From Mercurialis annua (taxonomy: Eukaryota; Streptophyta; Magnoliopsida; Malpighiales; Euphorbiaceae): a DNA stretch of 64,000 bases. The first letter of the stretch is position 1; the number at the start of each line of letters is the position of its first letter. The DNA is taken from the NCBI RefSeq assembly GCF_937616625.2, contig NC_065571.1, positions 54,607,651 through 54,671,650 on the forward strand, read 5' to 3'. A model generated the notes under the pieces. It ran no database searches. It saw only the letters and a program-made list of their open reading frames with translations, and was not told where the DNA came from. A program made the translations under genes and the position numbers. Shown piece after piece: positions 12,314 to 23,364 of the stretch.

Positions 12314-14174
12314 TAGATAATTAGCAAAATTTCTTACATTAACCTCCTATTTAAATAAATTTCTCATTTTGTGCTATGCAACTTGCAGAATTGTTTTGCG
12401 AATTAGGGATAATTGGCAGAACAATTATGTGACTTACCCCTTGGCTCCGGCCGGCCGGCGTGGAGCCATGTTATCATTTTATAGCGGCTCGCAAGATGGT
12501 TTTGCAAGCTACTATAAAAAATTTATACTATTATAATTACAAATTCTCTTAAAAATTGTGGTTAATTTTCAATTAATCTTATATTTTTTTTAAAAATTAA
12601 AACATTAATATTGAAAAAAAATATATTTAGACATCGAAATATTAAATTTAGAAAAATTTACACACCATTAATATAATTTTTATTATTATTTAACTACTGA
12701 ACCAGACGAACTAAATCACACCAAACCAAATTTCTATATTTTATTTTAATTTCTTAAAAAACTGAATAATATTTATATTTTTTCATTATCGAACCGACCG
12801 ATGCATAATCTACAATCTACATTGCGAAAAGGAACCCAATCCAATACTTGGCAGGTATTGCGTATGAAGTTAGCAGACAGCAGGGATAGGGTCCTCTAAT
12901 CATGAGCATATACTATGCCACTAATTACATTTGAAGCAAAATCAAGATTAGGTTATGTTAAACCATTACTCTAATTTGTGATTTAGGACCACCTAAACCC
13001 ACACGCCATATCATCACACCACCATTTTGCTGCATAATTCATCTTCTCAACTTAATCCACAAGCCTTTGCTGTCCTTTCATCATTTCCTTTTATCTACAT
13101 TGTTTTTTTCTTTTACGGATTTTTAGGAGGGTTCTTATAAAATTTTAATGATAAAACAAAAATTTATTATTACAAGCATGATTGTTACTAATTCTACAAT
13201 GATAGAGCGTATTTTCTAATTTAAATTAATTAATGTGATACCATAATATTTATAAAAAAGATGTAATACCATAAGTAAATAGAGGAGATTCAGATATAAC
13301 ATCTTATTTTATGATTTTTTATTTATTCATTACAATGTAAATGGAGGAGATTCAAATATAAAATTCCATATTTGTAATGATTTTAAGCATGCATGCAAAT
13401 TTATCCTAGATATTAAACTCCATTTTTTTACTTTGAGCCCCATTAAAAAATGATGGTTAAGTGATGATATATTGGTACTATTAACTAATGATAATGGTCC
13501 ACCAAGAATAACCTTGTTCATAGACATGAGTATCTATTCGATCCGTTTAGTACTTCCGGCTTGTGCATGGTTAGTTTTGTTTAAAACACAACTCGAGCCG
13601 GTAATAAATATGATTTTTATGAACGAGAATGAACTTTTATTATTGTATCATTTTCCACATAGACTTAAAAAAATCTAACTAAACCCGTAAAAATATAATA
13701 CACGGACCAACCATGAATACTAAACATAAGACCTGAATAGGGTTCGGACTTGATTTGGACTTGCTTTAAGAATAATCAAATCCGGCTGACCCGACCGGAG
13801 TCGGCCATGAACAGATCTATTGAAGAGTAATTTAACATTAAAACAATCATATAAAAAAATTGACGTAATTCTAGAACTAAAATGATTGGAATTGTGCATC
13901 AAAGAAGAAAAGAAAAGATAATGGGCATGGGCCCATCCACACTCATAAGCTCCATTATCCAGTTAAATGGGCCGGGTATGTTAGCTAGACGCTTCCCACT
14001 CTAGCCCAATACGAAAGAGAAGGTTCTGGATCGTACCAAACTCTTCTTCATTACGGAAACGACGTTAGAAGAAATCAAAACACTGTCATTTTCAAATCGA
14101 AATTGTTATTGAACAAAAACTTGCTGCAGAATTTGACATTTATCCACATCTCTAACTTAGCTCTCTGTTCTTCA

Positions 14175-17121
14175 ATGTCTTCACCTGCTGAGTAAGCACA
14201 ATTTATTTTTATTCTCAGTTTCCTTAGCTATCGATTTTGCGATTAATTTGTTAGTAATTAATGTAAAGATCATAATAATTGTTTAATTCAGAAGGTGGTA
14301 ATGTAGTGGTCAGAAAGAAAATTTAGTTAAAATTATAATTTCGTAAGCATTTTGATGCTTCATTTCATGTGTTGTATGCGTCTTGTTTTGAAGCCTTAAT
14401 TCTCATGGCAGTTGTTGCTGTTGATTTTTTTTTTGTTCAGATTCTATCACTCTCTTCCGCCTATAACCAAGGCTTATGGGACTGCGTGCTTGCTTTTCAC
14501 TGCGGCTTATCAGCTCGGAGTATTTGATTTGGTGCATATTGCTTTGATATATAAGCTTGTATTCTCACATTTTCAGGTATTTATTCAGCTTTTTTATGGC
14601 CTAAGGTCGAGTTAGTTTCCCACAATGTATATGGATGATTGCAATTTAACAGGATAACTGTTTAGCCTTTGATTATCTAAGTTCTGTGAGTGCGTATCAA
14701 CACATTTTACTAGATTATAGGCGAAACTGTTAAGCTGATGTAGTTGTTCTTAGAAATAAGGCGTAGGTGCAATTTGCGTACATGTGGTGAAAAGTATAGG
14801 CATCAATGCTGTTTCGTGATAAGCTTAGTCGAAATTTGTCTATATCACTCGAGTGCCTATATATTTGATGTTTTTGGATCCAAAAATTTAGGGTTCTTAT
14901 GGTTTCTGAAAATTTAATCACATGATACATCATGCTGTATAGTGATAGTCAACACGAGGCCACTCTTAATCTTCTTCATAGAAATGTGTATTTCTACACT
15001 ATAGGCGTATCAACACATTTTACTAGACTACAGGCGTAAATGTTAAGATGATGTAGTTGTTCTTAGAAATAAGTTGTAGGTGCAATTGGCATACATGTGG
15101 TGAGAAGTATAGGCGTCGATGCTGTTTGAAATCCTCGTGAAAAGCTTAGTCAAAATTTGTCTATATCACTTGGATGCCTATATGATTGATGTTTTTGGAT
15201 CCAGAAATCAAGGGTTTCTGTGGTTTCTGAAAATTGAATTATATGATACATTATGCGTATAGGTCAGGCAAAGCGAGGTCATCCTTAATCTGCAGCATTA
15301 AAATGTGTATTTCTGTCTGGCCTTCTGTTGAGTTATCACGCGATTTCGTATTATTTCCTTCTCTCTCCTTTAAACATGCGCTTGCACTCACATTCTAATA
15401 AAGATGCAAGAAAATCTATGACGAGCAATTCAGTTACAATGTTTTATTTGTTGAGTATAGGGTTGAAATCCTATATTAGTGTGCTCAATACTTCTTTGAA
15501 ATGTTTAAACCAGTCTGTAGAAATATCAGAAACTTTGTATGCTTTTGTAGGTATGGCGGCTTTTTACTAATTTCTTTTTCCTAGGAAAATTCTCCATCAA
15601 TTTTGCAATTCGTCTCTTAATGATGTAAGTTTTAGTTTATAAAAAAATAATTTTACAACCGTTTTCTTTTTGCAATTTGAGAATTTGGAGTTGACTATAT
15701 ATGCAATTGTAACTGCTTTGTCCAATGTTTACCATTTTACAGAGCAAGATATGGCGTTCAACTTGAGAAAGGACCATTTGAACGTAGGACTGCAGATTTC
15801 TTATGGATGATGATCTTCGGAGCCTTGTCGATGTTGGTATGTAATTTATACACTTTAGATGAAGATGTTATTATCTGGCTAAAACTTACAATATAGAGCT
15901 GTTTACGTAGAATAACTATGGGAGATTTGACAGAATTGAAACTCAAGAGTGAAATAATTCATGATTTCCTGTCTCCATTTAGGTACTATCTGCCATCCCT
16001 ATTTTTTGGACTCCTTTCTTGGGGACATCACTTGTATTCATGCTTCTCTATGTCTGGAGTAGAGAATTTCCTAACGCCCAGATCAACATTTATGGCCTTG
16101 TGACTCTTAAGGTATGCTTAAGTTGTAGTTGCAAATTTTACTCAGGTTGATATTTGTTCCTTGACTCTCTAGACATTTGACCATAGGTCTTACAATCTGA
16201 TATGTATGTTTTCCTTTTTATACTTTTTTTCTCAGGCATTTTATCTACCATGGGCGATGCTTGCTTTAGATGTGATTTTTGGTTCACCTTTGATGCCAGA
16301 TCTGATGGGAATCATAGCAGGGCATCTATATTACTTTTTAACTGTTTTGCATCCACTTGCAACAGGAAAGACCTTTTTGAAGACTCCAAATTTGGTGTAT
16401 CCTTAAATTACTTTGTTACTTGTTGGAAACAATTAAATTTTTTCTGTTTTCAATTGTATTTGACAGGGAATTCTTGCCTAGACCTGGTTTATACGTTATT
16501 CATGGACCCAACATTCTAATGCATATTTCTCTCACTTATGATTTCTTAACTTCTGGTTGGTTGGGTCCATGAATATCGTATGGTCTAGACAAGAATTTCT
16601 ATATTTGACTTCACATACTTTATGCGAAGCCATGTCTTCTAACCATGTTCCAGAATCTTTCTTGGTCCATACTCACTTTCCTTGTTGCATTAGGAAGTCA
16701 GTGTGAGCGCTAACTCTTAATATTGAGTTTTGATTAGCTCATAGCTCATTATTATGAACTAAAGCATAATCTTCTTTCAGGATTTTTTTTAATCACACAA
16801 TGTCATGCATCTTTACATGACATGTTCATAAAGTAAAAGTAGCTTTATGATGATCTTTCTATGATTTGTCTACAACTGTTTGATAATGATTTATGCATTT
16901 CTATATTTTCAGCTTTAGTTCATTGATATTTGTCTAGAAAGTTTCTATGTTTTTGCTTTCATGCTGGTGTGATTTCCTCAACTCTTTATAGACGTAAACT
17001 GGTTGCAAGATACAGAATAGGAGCTCCGGCCCCAACAAGCAACCGCACAGAAGCTGATAGAAACGCACCAAACAGTACCAACACGGCTTTCAGAGGGAGG
17101 TCATACCGATTAAGTGATTAG
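14175..17121 (+). CDS. DER1: Derlin-1 (ER-associated degradation), 246 aa, seven exons
   Basis: Derlins are rhomboid-like pseudoproteases of the ER membrane that help retrotranslocate misfolded proteins to the proteasome (ERAD). Exons: 14175-14191, 14441-14576, 15551-15624, 15743-15836, 15983-16111, 16236-16396, 16992-17121. All junctions are GT-AG and keep frame. Exon 1 encodes only MSSPA plus two bases. Recognisable blocks are YHSLPPITKAYGT near the N terminus, the derlin WR motif in FQVWRLFTNFFFLG (about residues 50-63), YGVQLEKGPFERRTADFLWM, SREFPNAQINIYGLVTLKA, and GHLYYFLTVLHPLATG. Four to six hydrophobic segments fit the family fold. The C-terminal tail RYRIGAPAPTS is typical of plant Derlin-1. 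Intron 2 is enlarged by a tandem duplication. The length is normal, with no sign of a defect. Confidence 0.95.
14692..15316. repeat. Tandem duplication (~315-bp units) inside Derlin-1 intron 2
   Basis: Units of about 313-319 bp begin at 14692 and 15005, both starting gcgtatcaacacattttact and ending near aaatgtgtatttct. They differ by scattered substitutions and short indels. The duplication lies entirely within the intron, so splicing signals are not affected. Confidence 0.9.
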
Positions 17122-17825
17122 TTTGTAGCTCTTCCCCCCGATGCACCTAACAGTTGATACCGGGAGCAAAGTATTTGATGCCGACATCAACTAGCAGAAG
17201 AGGTCTAATGAAAAATTCTCGACCTTTCAAACAACTTAACACTTTGTTTTTCTTTTATAGCGTTGTTGACGACTAGTGAATTGTAATACGTAAAATTGAA
17301 AACTAATGCCAAATGGGAATCTATGTCTTGATTCTTTTGTCCATATATATTTCTCCTAAATCCAATTCTTTAATTCTCACTTACTAGTTAATAGAAAAAT
17401 ATTAATTAAATCACTTTCTTCAATTCTCAAGAATTTATCAAAGAACAAATATATAAAATGTTATTAATAAATTGGATAATGCAACTATAGAAAACATTTT
17501 AAGTGAACAAAATAGTAAAAACTAAAGTTGGAATATTACCAAAAAAGAAAGGCGTTAATTTAGTCAAAAGAGAGGATTGAGGAAAATAGTGGTAGACCAT
17601 GCACAAACCAAAACCAACGGTCTATAACTAATTACTCTATCAGATCCTATAAATCATCCCCGTTCATTTTTCACCGCATTTAACTAATTAAACTCACCGC
17701 CACATTTTTTTAACCACTTCCTAAACACAAAATACAGAAGAAAAATAGAGTGATCAGAGCTAATTCAAATAAAAAATAATTTTAATACAGTTATAATCAT
17801 ATCAGGAACAACTTAGAGATCAAAA
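17122..17825. other. Derlin-1 3' flank and profilin 1 promoter
   Basis: About 700 bases with no coding sequence. 17122-17400 is the likely Derlin-1 3' UTR and terminator zone. 17560-17825 should hold the profilin promoter and leader; a TATA-like cctataaat lies at 17646-17654, about 175 bases before the ATG. Confidence 0.6.
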
Positions 17826-18666
17826 ATGTCTTGGCAAACTTACGTAGACGACCATTTGATGTGCGACATTGATGGACAAGGCCAGCATCTCGCCGCTGCT
17901 TCCATCGTTGGCCACGACGGTAGCATTTGGGCTCAGAGCGCCTCTTTTCCTCAGGTTAGTTCTCTTTTCCACAAATATTTTGCTACATTTTGAATCGGAT
18001 GATGAATAATTTGGTCGGAATTGATTAAAATGCAGTTGAAACCAGAGGAGATCACCGGCATTATGAAGGATTTTGATGAGCCTGGCCATCTTGCTCCTAC
18101 AGGCTTATACATTGCAGGCACAAAATATATGGTTATCCAGGGCGAAAGTGGCGCTGTAATCCGTGGAAAGAAGGTGACCGCTCGATGATTTAATTTCGAG
18201 AGTTTATTCATACAACCGCTGCGCTATGAATTAAAAAATCTTTTAATTGATACTTATTTTCTTTTATAACTAAATATTCTGCATGGCTAATACTATTACG
18301 TATTGATTTGTTGTATGAATAACGCATCAAAACAGTAGTATTGTATAATTTTTTTTATTTCTGATTAATTTTATATTTATACATTATTTTTGTTCTATAG
18401 AGTTATTTTTTTAATACTCTTACGGAAGGGAGAGTGTTTGTGAGAGAGATTGAACACACGAACTTATAGTATCTACCGCATGAGATATAGCTCATTAGTA
18501 ACTGATTATTTAAAATTTATTGTTTTCGCAGGGATCGGGAGGGATCACTATAAAGAAAACTGGCCAAGCTCTTGTGTTCGGAATCTACGAGGAGCCGGTA
18601 ACTCCGGGACAGTGCAACATGGTGGTTGAGAGGTTGGGCGATTACCTCATTGATCAGTCACTGTAG
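17826..18666 (+). CDS. PRF: Profilin, 133 aa, three exons (tandem copy 1)
   Basis: Profilin binds monomeric actin, poly-proline stretches and phosphoinositides in the cytosol and controls actin assembly; plant pollen profilins are known allergens. Exons: 17826-17954, 18036-18173, 18532-18666, with introns of 81 and 358 bp. Both introns fall between codons, after FPQ and after RGKK. Family marks are the start [17 protein letters not shown], the [10 protein letters not shown] block, [35 protein letters not shown] and the C-terminal [13 protein letters not shown]. The length is normal for the 133-aa plant class; it has two more residues in the N-terminal loop (GQGQHLA) than the copy 3.6 kb downstream. 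Identical strand and intron positions show that the two are tandem duplicates. Confidence 0.97.
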
Positions 18667-18970
18667 GCCTCTAGTTCTATCACCAATTAATATGTTCCTT
18701 AAGAATTTTGTGTTTATTTTTGTGATTTGTTTCTTGATCCATGGTTTCTAATTCTTCTGTTAAAAGCTGAGAAGTAGTAGCAGATAATAACCATGAGAGA
18801 ACTAAATTGATTGTTTCTTTTTTTAATGTTTATTATTTTGTGGTTTTCATCCATATTTAATCTCTCTTGGATTGCTGTTTGTTCATATGAATATTTATTG
18901 GAAGATAATCTGGGTAAAATTAATTCATATATCTATGAGTACGATATCATTGATAAACATATTTATTTTA

Positions 18971-19297
18971 GGCTTAATTGCGTAAAATATCACAAATTTT
19001 AGCGTGTTTTGCAAATTTAACATAAATTTACAATTTTGGCAAATCAATATACAAATTTTTGATTTTTGGCAGTTTTAGCACCGATCAATTTTTCGTGAAA
19101 AAAATGCTGACGTGTACACCGGAATAACGACTATTCCGGCGTCCACATCAGCATTTTTCTCTATTTTTTTGAAGGAAAATTGATCGGTGCTAAAATTGCA
19201 AAAAATTAAAAGTTTGTGTATTAATTTGCTAAAATTGAAAGTTTATGTTAAATTTGCAAAACACGCTAAAGTTTTTAATTTTTTACGCTATTAAGCC
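18971..19297. mobile_element. Palindromic MITE, 9-bp target duplication (MULE-type)
   Basis: Left end ggcttaattgcgtaaaatat and reverse-complemented right end ggcttaatagcgtaaaaaat are nearly identical, and the inverted similarity continues through 'aaattttagcgtgttttgcaaa'-like text and 'accgatcaattttc' to the centre. The flanks tttatttta (18962-18970) and attatttta (19298-19306) match at eight of nine positions. It is related to the element at 37973-38266, sharing aaattttagcgt near the end. Confidence 0.85.
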
Positions 19298-20633
19298 ATT
19301 ATTTTATATTAACTTTTTTAATTTTTGATTTTTTTTTGCCGTTTGAATATAATTAAAAAGATTATAAAAATATTTAATCAAATTGAAAATATTTAATTAA
19401 TGATATGTTACACATTGTCATCGGAGGAGAAACGTTGAAACATGAAATTACAAGAAAGAAATTGTTCGTTTTACAATTATTTCTGGCAGTGCTTTACAGT
19501 TAGTAATAGGAAATCAAAATAGCAATAGCGCAGCGAAATATTATCGTACAACATCAATTATTTTTATTAATATTTTATTTTTGATTGAATTTTTTCATTA
19601 ATATTTTTGTAAGCTTTGATATGGATACATTTTCAAGGACCAATTTTTGGCCTTGCTAAATCATGTAAAGAAAAATGATTAAAATCTGCTTAAGTTCTCT
19701 TGAACGGGAGACGTTGATTTCAATAAATTTACACTTTTTATTATAAATAAAAAAATAGTATATTCATTTAGACCTTTTTATGTACATTTTTTATTTGTAA
19801 TGGATGTTGTAAATTTAATGAACTTGACATTTCATGTTCAACTGAACTTGAAAGAACTCTAATCCCCAAAAAAAACATGGAAAATCTAACAATAATTAGA
19901 TCACCAGAAATATATTCATGTGTTGTGAAATTCAAATTTTGAAATTGGTGCTCTTTCAAAATAAAAGTTAAATGTTCAAGAATTGAAATGAATTAAATAT
20001 CAAGTTAGCTGGTTAACTTAGTTTTATTATTAATTTGATTAGAAATTTATTTATAAATATTATCTAATGCTGTGGTGTGCATATGAGATATTTTTAATAA
20101 AATCAATAATGTTTTCTTGGCTAATTGATAATAATATCTAATATATGCTCGTTATTCACCATTTATAGTTATGTGGAATTGAAATTATGGCTGCTTTTTA
20201 AATAGTTGTGTTCCATTTAAATATTTCATTATAAAAGTGTATAGTAAAGTTTCAAAAATAATCATTCAACTTTTTTTAATAATAAATTATTATTTTAATT
20301 TCTTAATAAATTATTTTCAACTTCGATTTTACTTAGCCTAAAACCGTTGATGCCTGTAGTCCAAAAAGAAGCTAAATATTACGATGTGGTTAATGATTAA
20401 AACTCTTGGTAATTGAACGATAAATGAATAGAGTATGAATAAAACTTAATTTATACAATATTCAACTTTGATATTATCCTGAAAGAAAAGCTTTGATATT
20501 ACAAAAACAATAGATATTTGATTTTGAAAAGTATTTTTTTCTTGTCTTGTTATTTTTTTAAGGTTGTAAGATAAGATTGTTGATTTTTTTTTAAAGTAGC
20601 TTTCATATACAGTATTTAGGAGGAAAAAGAAAT

Positions 20634-21005
20634 GCAGAAGGTATAAAAAAATCCTCGAATTTTTCTCAATTATCTGGGTACAATTAAGCCCCGTGTTTTT
20701 AAAATTGAACAATTAAACCCTTATTATTTTAAAATCGAACAAATAAACCCTTTTAGTTTACTTTTGGGACACTTACCCCCTCAAATTTTTGATAAATATT
20801 TTAAATATTAAAATTATTTTTGAACTTTTTTCATATATGATTATGAGAGATATGTCAGCCATTAACGAGTGTTTCTAATAATGTTGGATGAAAGGAGTTA
20901 TTTGTTCTATTTGAAAATAAAGAGAGCTTAATTATACCCAAAAAAGTAAAAAGGATTGGTTTGTACTTTTATGAAAACTACGAGAGTTTTTTTATATCTT
21001 TTGCC
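20634..21005. mobile_element. Palindromic MITE (MULE-like), ends only partly matched
   Basis: Left end gcagaaggtataaaaaaatc pairs with the reverse complement of the right end, ggcaaaagatataaaaaaac. The interior again mirrors itself, with 'gggtacaattaagc' on the left and 'gcttaattataccc' on the right. Flanking A-rich text makes a 9-bp duplication impossible to verify. Confidence 0.65.
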
Positions 21006-21013
21006 AAAAAAAA

Positions 21014-21336
21014 GGTTGAATAGGTAGAAAGTAATATCAAATCCTTAAAGTTATTCAAATAAAGCACACAAGTCTTTTTAATCTTTTCTTGGCCATATAA
21101 ACTTTCAATGTTTTAAAATGGTGCAAATATACTTCATGTTTGAAAAAAGTCACAAAGATAACTAAAAATATGAGGGGTTAAGTGTTTAAAAAATAAATTA
21201 AAAGGGTTTTAGTCCTCTTTTCAAAAAATTAAAAACAAAATTGCAACATTTAAAAACATTGAGCTCAAGTGGCAAAAAATGTAAAGGACTTATATAAATT
21301 TTTCAATAATTTGAAGGATGTTTTGTACCCTTAACC
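21014..21336. mobile_element. Second palindromic MITE adjacent to the previous one
   Basis: Left end ggttgaataggtagaaagta pairs loosely with the reverse complement of the right end, ggttaagggtacaaaacatc. Further inward, aatccttaaagttattcaaa pairs with catccttcaaattattgaaa. The arms are diverged, so this is an old copy. No clean target duplication was found. Confidence 0.55.
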
Positions 21337-22221
21337 TTATTATAATAAGGATATTCGAAAGGCGTCACCACTTTTGATAATTGTCGCCAGCCACCACCAA
21401 ATTTATATTCTTTAATCAACAGATCTCCTCTTCTTCCTTTCCTTTCATATTGGGTCCCATCTGCTATTTGAAAATTATGACAAAATATTCTCTCTGATTG
21501 GCTAGGCTGGATACAATAATTTCAGTCCTTAAATTTTAATTTTTAATATTTATTAACTTATTTAGAGTTCCACCGCCTGTTTTAGAAAGATATTCATGAA
21601 GCAGTTAAAGTCAAATAACTTTATGTTCATATAATGAAGGATTAGTTAAAAATAAAATAAAAAAACTAAATGTTTTTTTTACAATTATAATATAAAATAT
21701 AAAATTTAATAAAATCGTTATTCAATTATTATTCTTTATTTTGAAACACCAAATTTCAAATATTGATGTAATTTTTACAATATTATGTATTTTAATCTCT
21801 ATATCAGTTTGTCAATGTAAAATTTATAATTTAAAAATATTTATATTTTAAATTAAATATAAATGTAATAAGTTTTTATCATATGGAATAATAATTCTAA
21901 TGATTATAAATTTTGTAAGTTTTATAAATTTTACGATTGATTAATTATTTGTGTCAAATGAATTAGTAATATATATAATGTAACGGGCAATATAAATTGA
22001 AGGAAAATCCCATACTGGAAGTAATAATTAAGAAAGAGTGAGCAGTGGACCACGTCCCGGCGTCGTTTTAACGCAATGTATGCATCACATTCACACTCTC
22101 TCTGCTGTCTTCACAGATAAGAATTGATCTCTTCTTCTTCTTCAGCTCAACGTCACACACAGATTCTATTAAACCCTCTCTATCAAATAATTTGTTCAAA
22201 AATCAAGAACTAGTTTTAAAG

Positions 22222-23124
22222 ATGTCGTGGCAAACATACGTAGATGAGCATCTCATGTGCGAAATTGAAGGAAATTATCTAAAGTCTGCTGCTATCATCG
22301 GCCACGACGGCAGCGTTTGGGCTCAGAGCGCTGATTTCCCTCAGGTTCTTTTTATTCGTTTATTTGATCTCTTTTTTTAAGCTCTGATTTTGTTCTTAAA
22401 TTATCTGAGAACCGGGACTTATTTCTCAATTCGATTAATTAGGGATTTAGGCTGTTATTGCTGAGTTAGTTCTTTATGTAATTGGATCTTCTCTTATTTT
22501 GCATGTATCTGGGATTTTTTTTAATTTTATTGTGAGAATTGTGTATGCTGATTTATTTTGTTTGGTTTAGTTTAAGCCTGAAGAAATCACTGCCATCATG
22601 AATGACTTCAACGAGCCGGGATCACTTGCTCCTACTGGGTTGTTCCTTGGAGGCACCAAATACATGGTCATTCAAGGCGAGTCTGGAGCTGTCATTCGAG
22701 GAAAGAAGGTAATCTAACTTACTTCCCATGTTTGTTTTCGCTTCCTGTTTTGGGTAATTAACATTTGATCGCTTCTATTTTTCACAATTGACATTTGATC
22801 ATTTTGCATATTTTGGCAATCCTCGTTTTGGGCAATTGTCATTAATCGATTTGCGTTTTTGGCCATTGACATTTGATCAAGATGGCATATGATCTATTGT
22901 AAGCTTGCAAAGAGTAATTCGAGGTCAATTGAGTTGGAACATATAAAGGGTGCTTTCTGAATATGCATCTTTTTCGCCTGCTATGAACTTAGATTGTCCA
23001 AATTTAGACAGCGTGTTTGCTTAAGTCAAACTCAATTGAACTTTGATCACTTTGTGTTTTTGACAAATGACATTTGTTCAAGATGGCATATATATGAACT
23101 TAGAATCATTATGCGGTGCATTTG

Positions 23125-23160
<36 letters not shown>

Positions 23161-23364
23161 TTCACTCATTTGCTTCACAAATTGGGATATTCTACTTGCT
23201 TTAGGCTTTAATTACGACTTCAATTTCAGGGATCTGGTGGTATTACCGTTAAGAAGACCTCTCTGGCCTTGATCCTTGGTATCTACGACGAGCCAATGAC
23301 TCCAGGACAGTGCAACATGATTGTTGAAAGGCTTGGTGATTATCTCATTGATCAGGGTATGTAA
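22222..23364 (+). CDS. PRF: Profilin, 131 aa, three exons (tandem copy 2)
   Basis: Actin-monomer-binding protein of the plant profilin family. Exons: 22222-22344, 22571-22708, 23230-23364, with introns of 226 and 521 bp at the same codon positions as in the first copy. Family marks: [78 protein letters not shown] and [13 protein letters not shown] at the C terminus. The 131-aa length is the commonest for plant profilins. Intron 2 carries an AT microsatellite. A CT-rich stretch (22095-22145) precedes the ATG and may be leader sequence. The copy has diverged from profilin 1 in the N-terminal loop and in the EEITAIM helix, so the duplication is not very recent. Both copies look functional. Confidence 0.97.
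23127..23158. repeat. AT dinucleotide microsatellite in profilin 2 intron 2
   Basis: About 16 AT repeats within the 521-bp intron; likely length-polymorphic between individuals. Confidence 0.95.

Larger units (their letters stand above)
6034..14174. other. 8.1-kb gene-poor region rich in transposon remnants
   Basis: No gene is supported. Content: DUF1005 promoter and leader (6034-6300); AT-rich text with a 112-bp tandem duplication (7092-7315); a GC-richer patch at 7690-7925 with CCAAT-like and G/C-rich words but no ORF; a 14-bp tandem unit aaattttttatttt repeated about three times (8019-8060); a Stowaway-like element interrupted by another MITE (8061-8744); a decayed repeat with 'ttcatggccgg' words (about 9003-9263); a TIR element (10051-11236); a Helitron (11921-12313); and decayed repeat text at 13500-13830 that shares the words 'ctgttcatggcc' in inverted orientation with the 9-kb copy. 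13990-14174 is the likely Derlin promoter and leader. Confidence 0.7.
18667..22221. other. 3.5-kb spacer between the two profilin genes
   Basis: AT-rich and without a supported gene. It holds the profilin 1 3' UTR, three palindromic MITEs (18971-19297, 20634-21005, 21014-21336) and unannotated AT-rich sequence at 19310-20630 and 21520-22000. 22060-22221 is CT-rich leader and promoter sequence of profilin 2. Confidence 0.7.
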
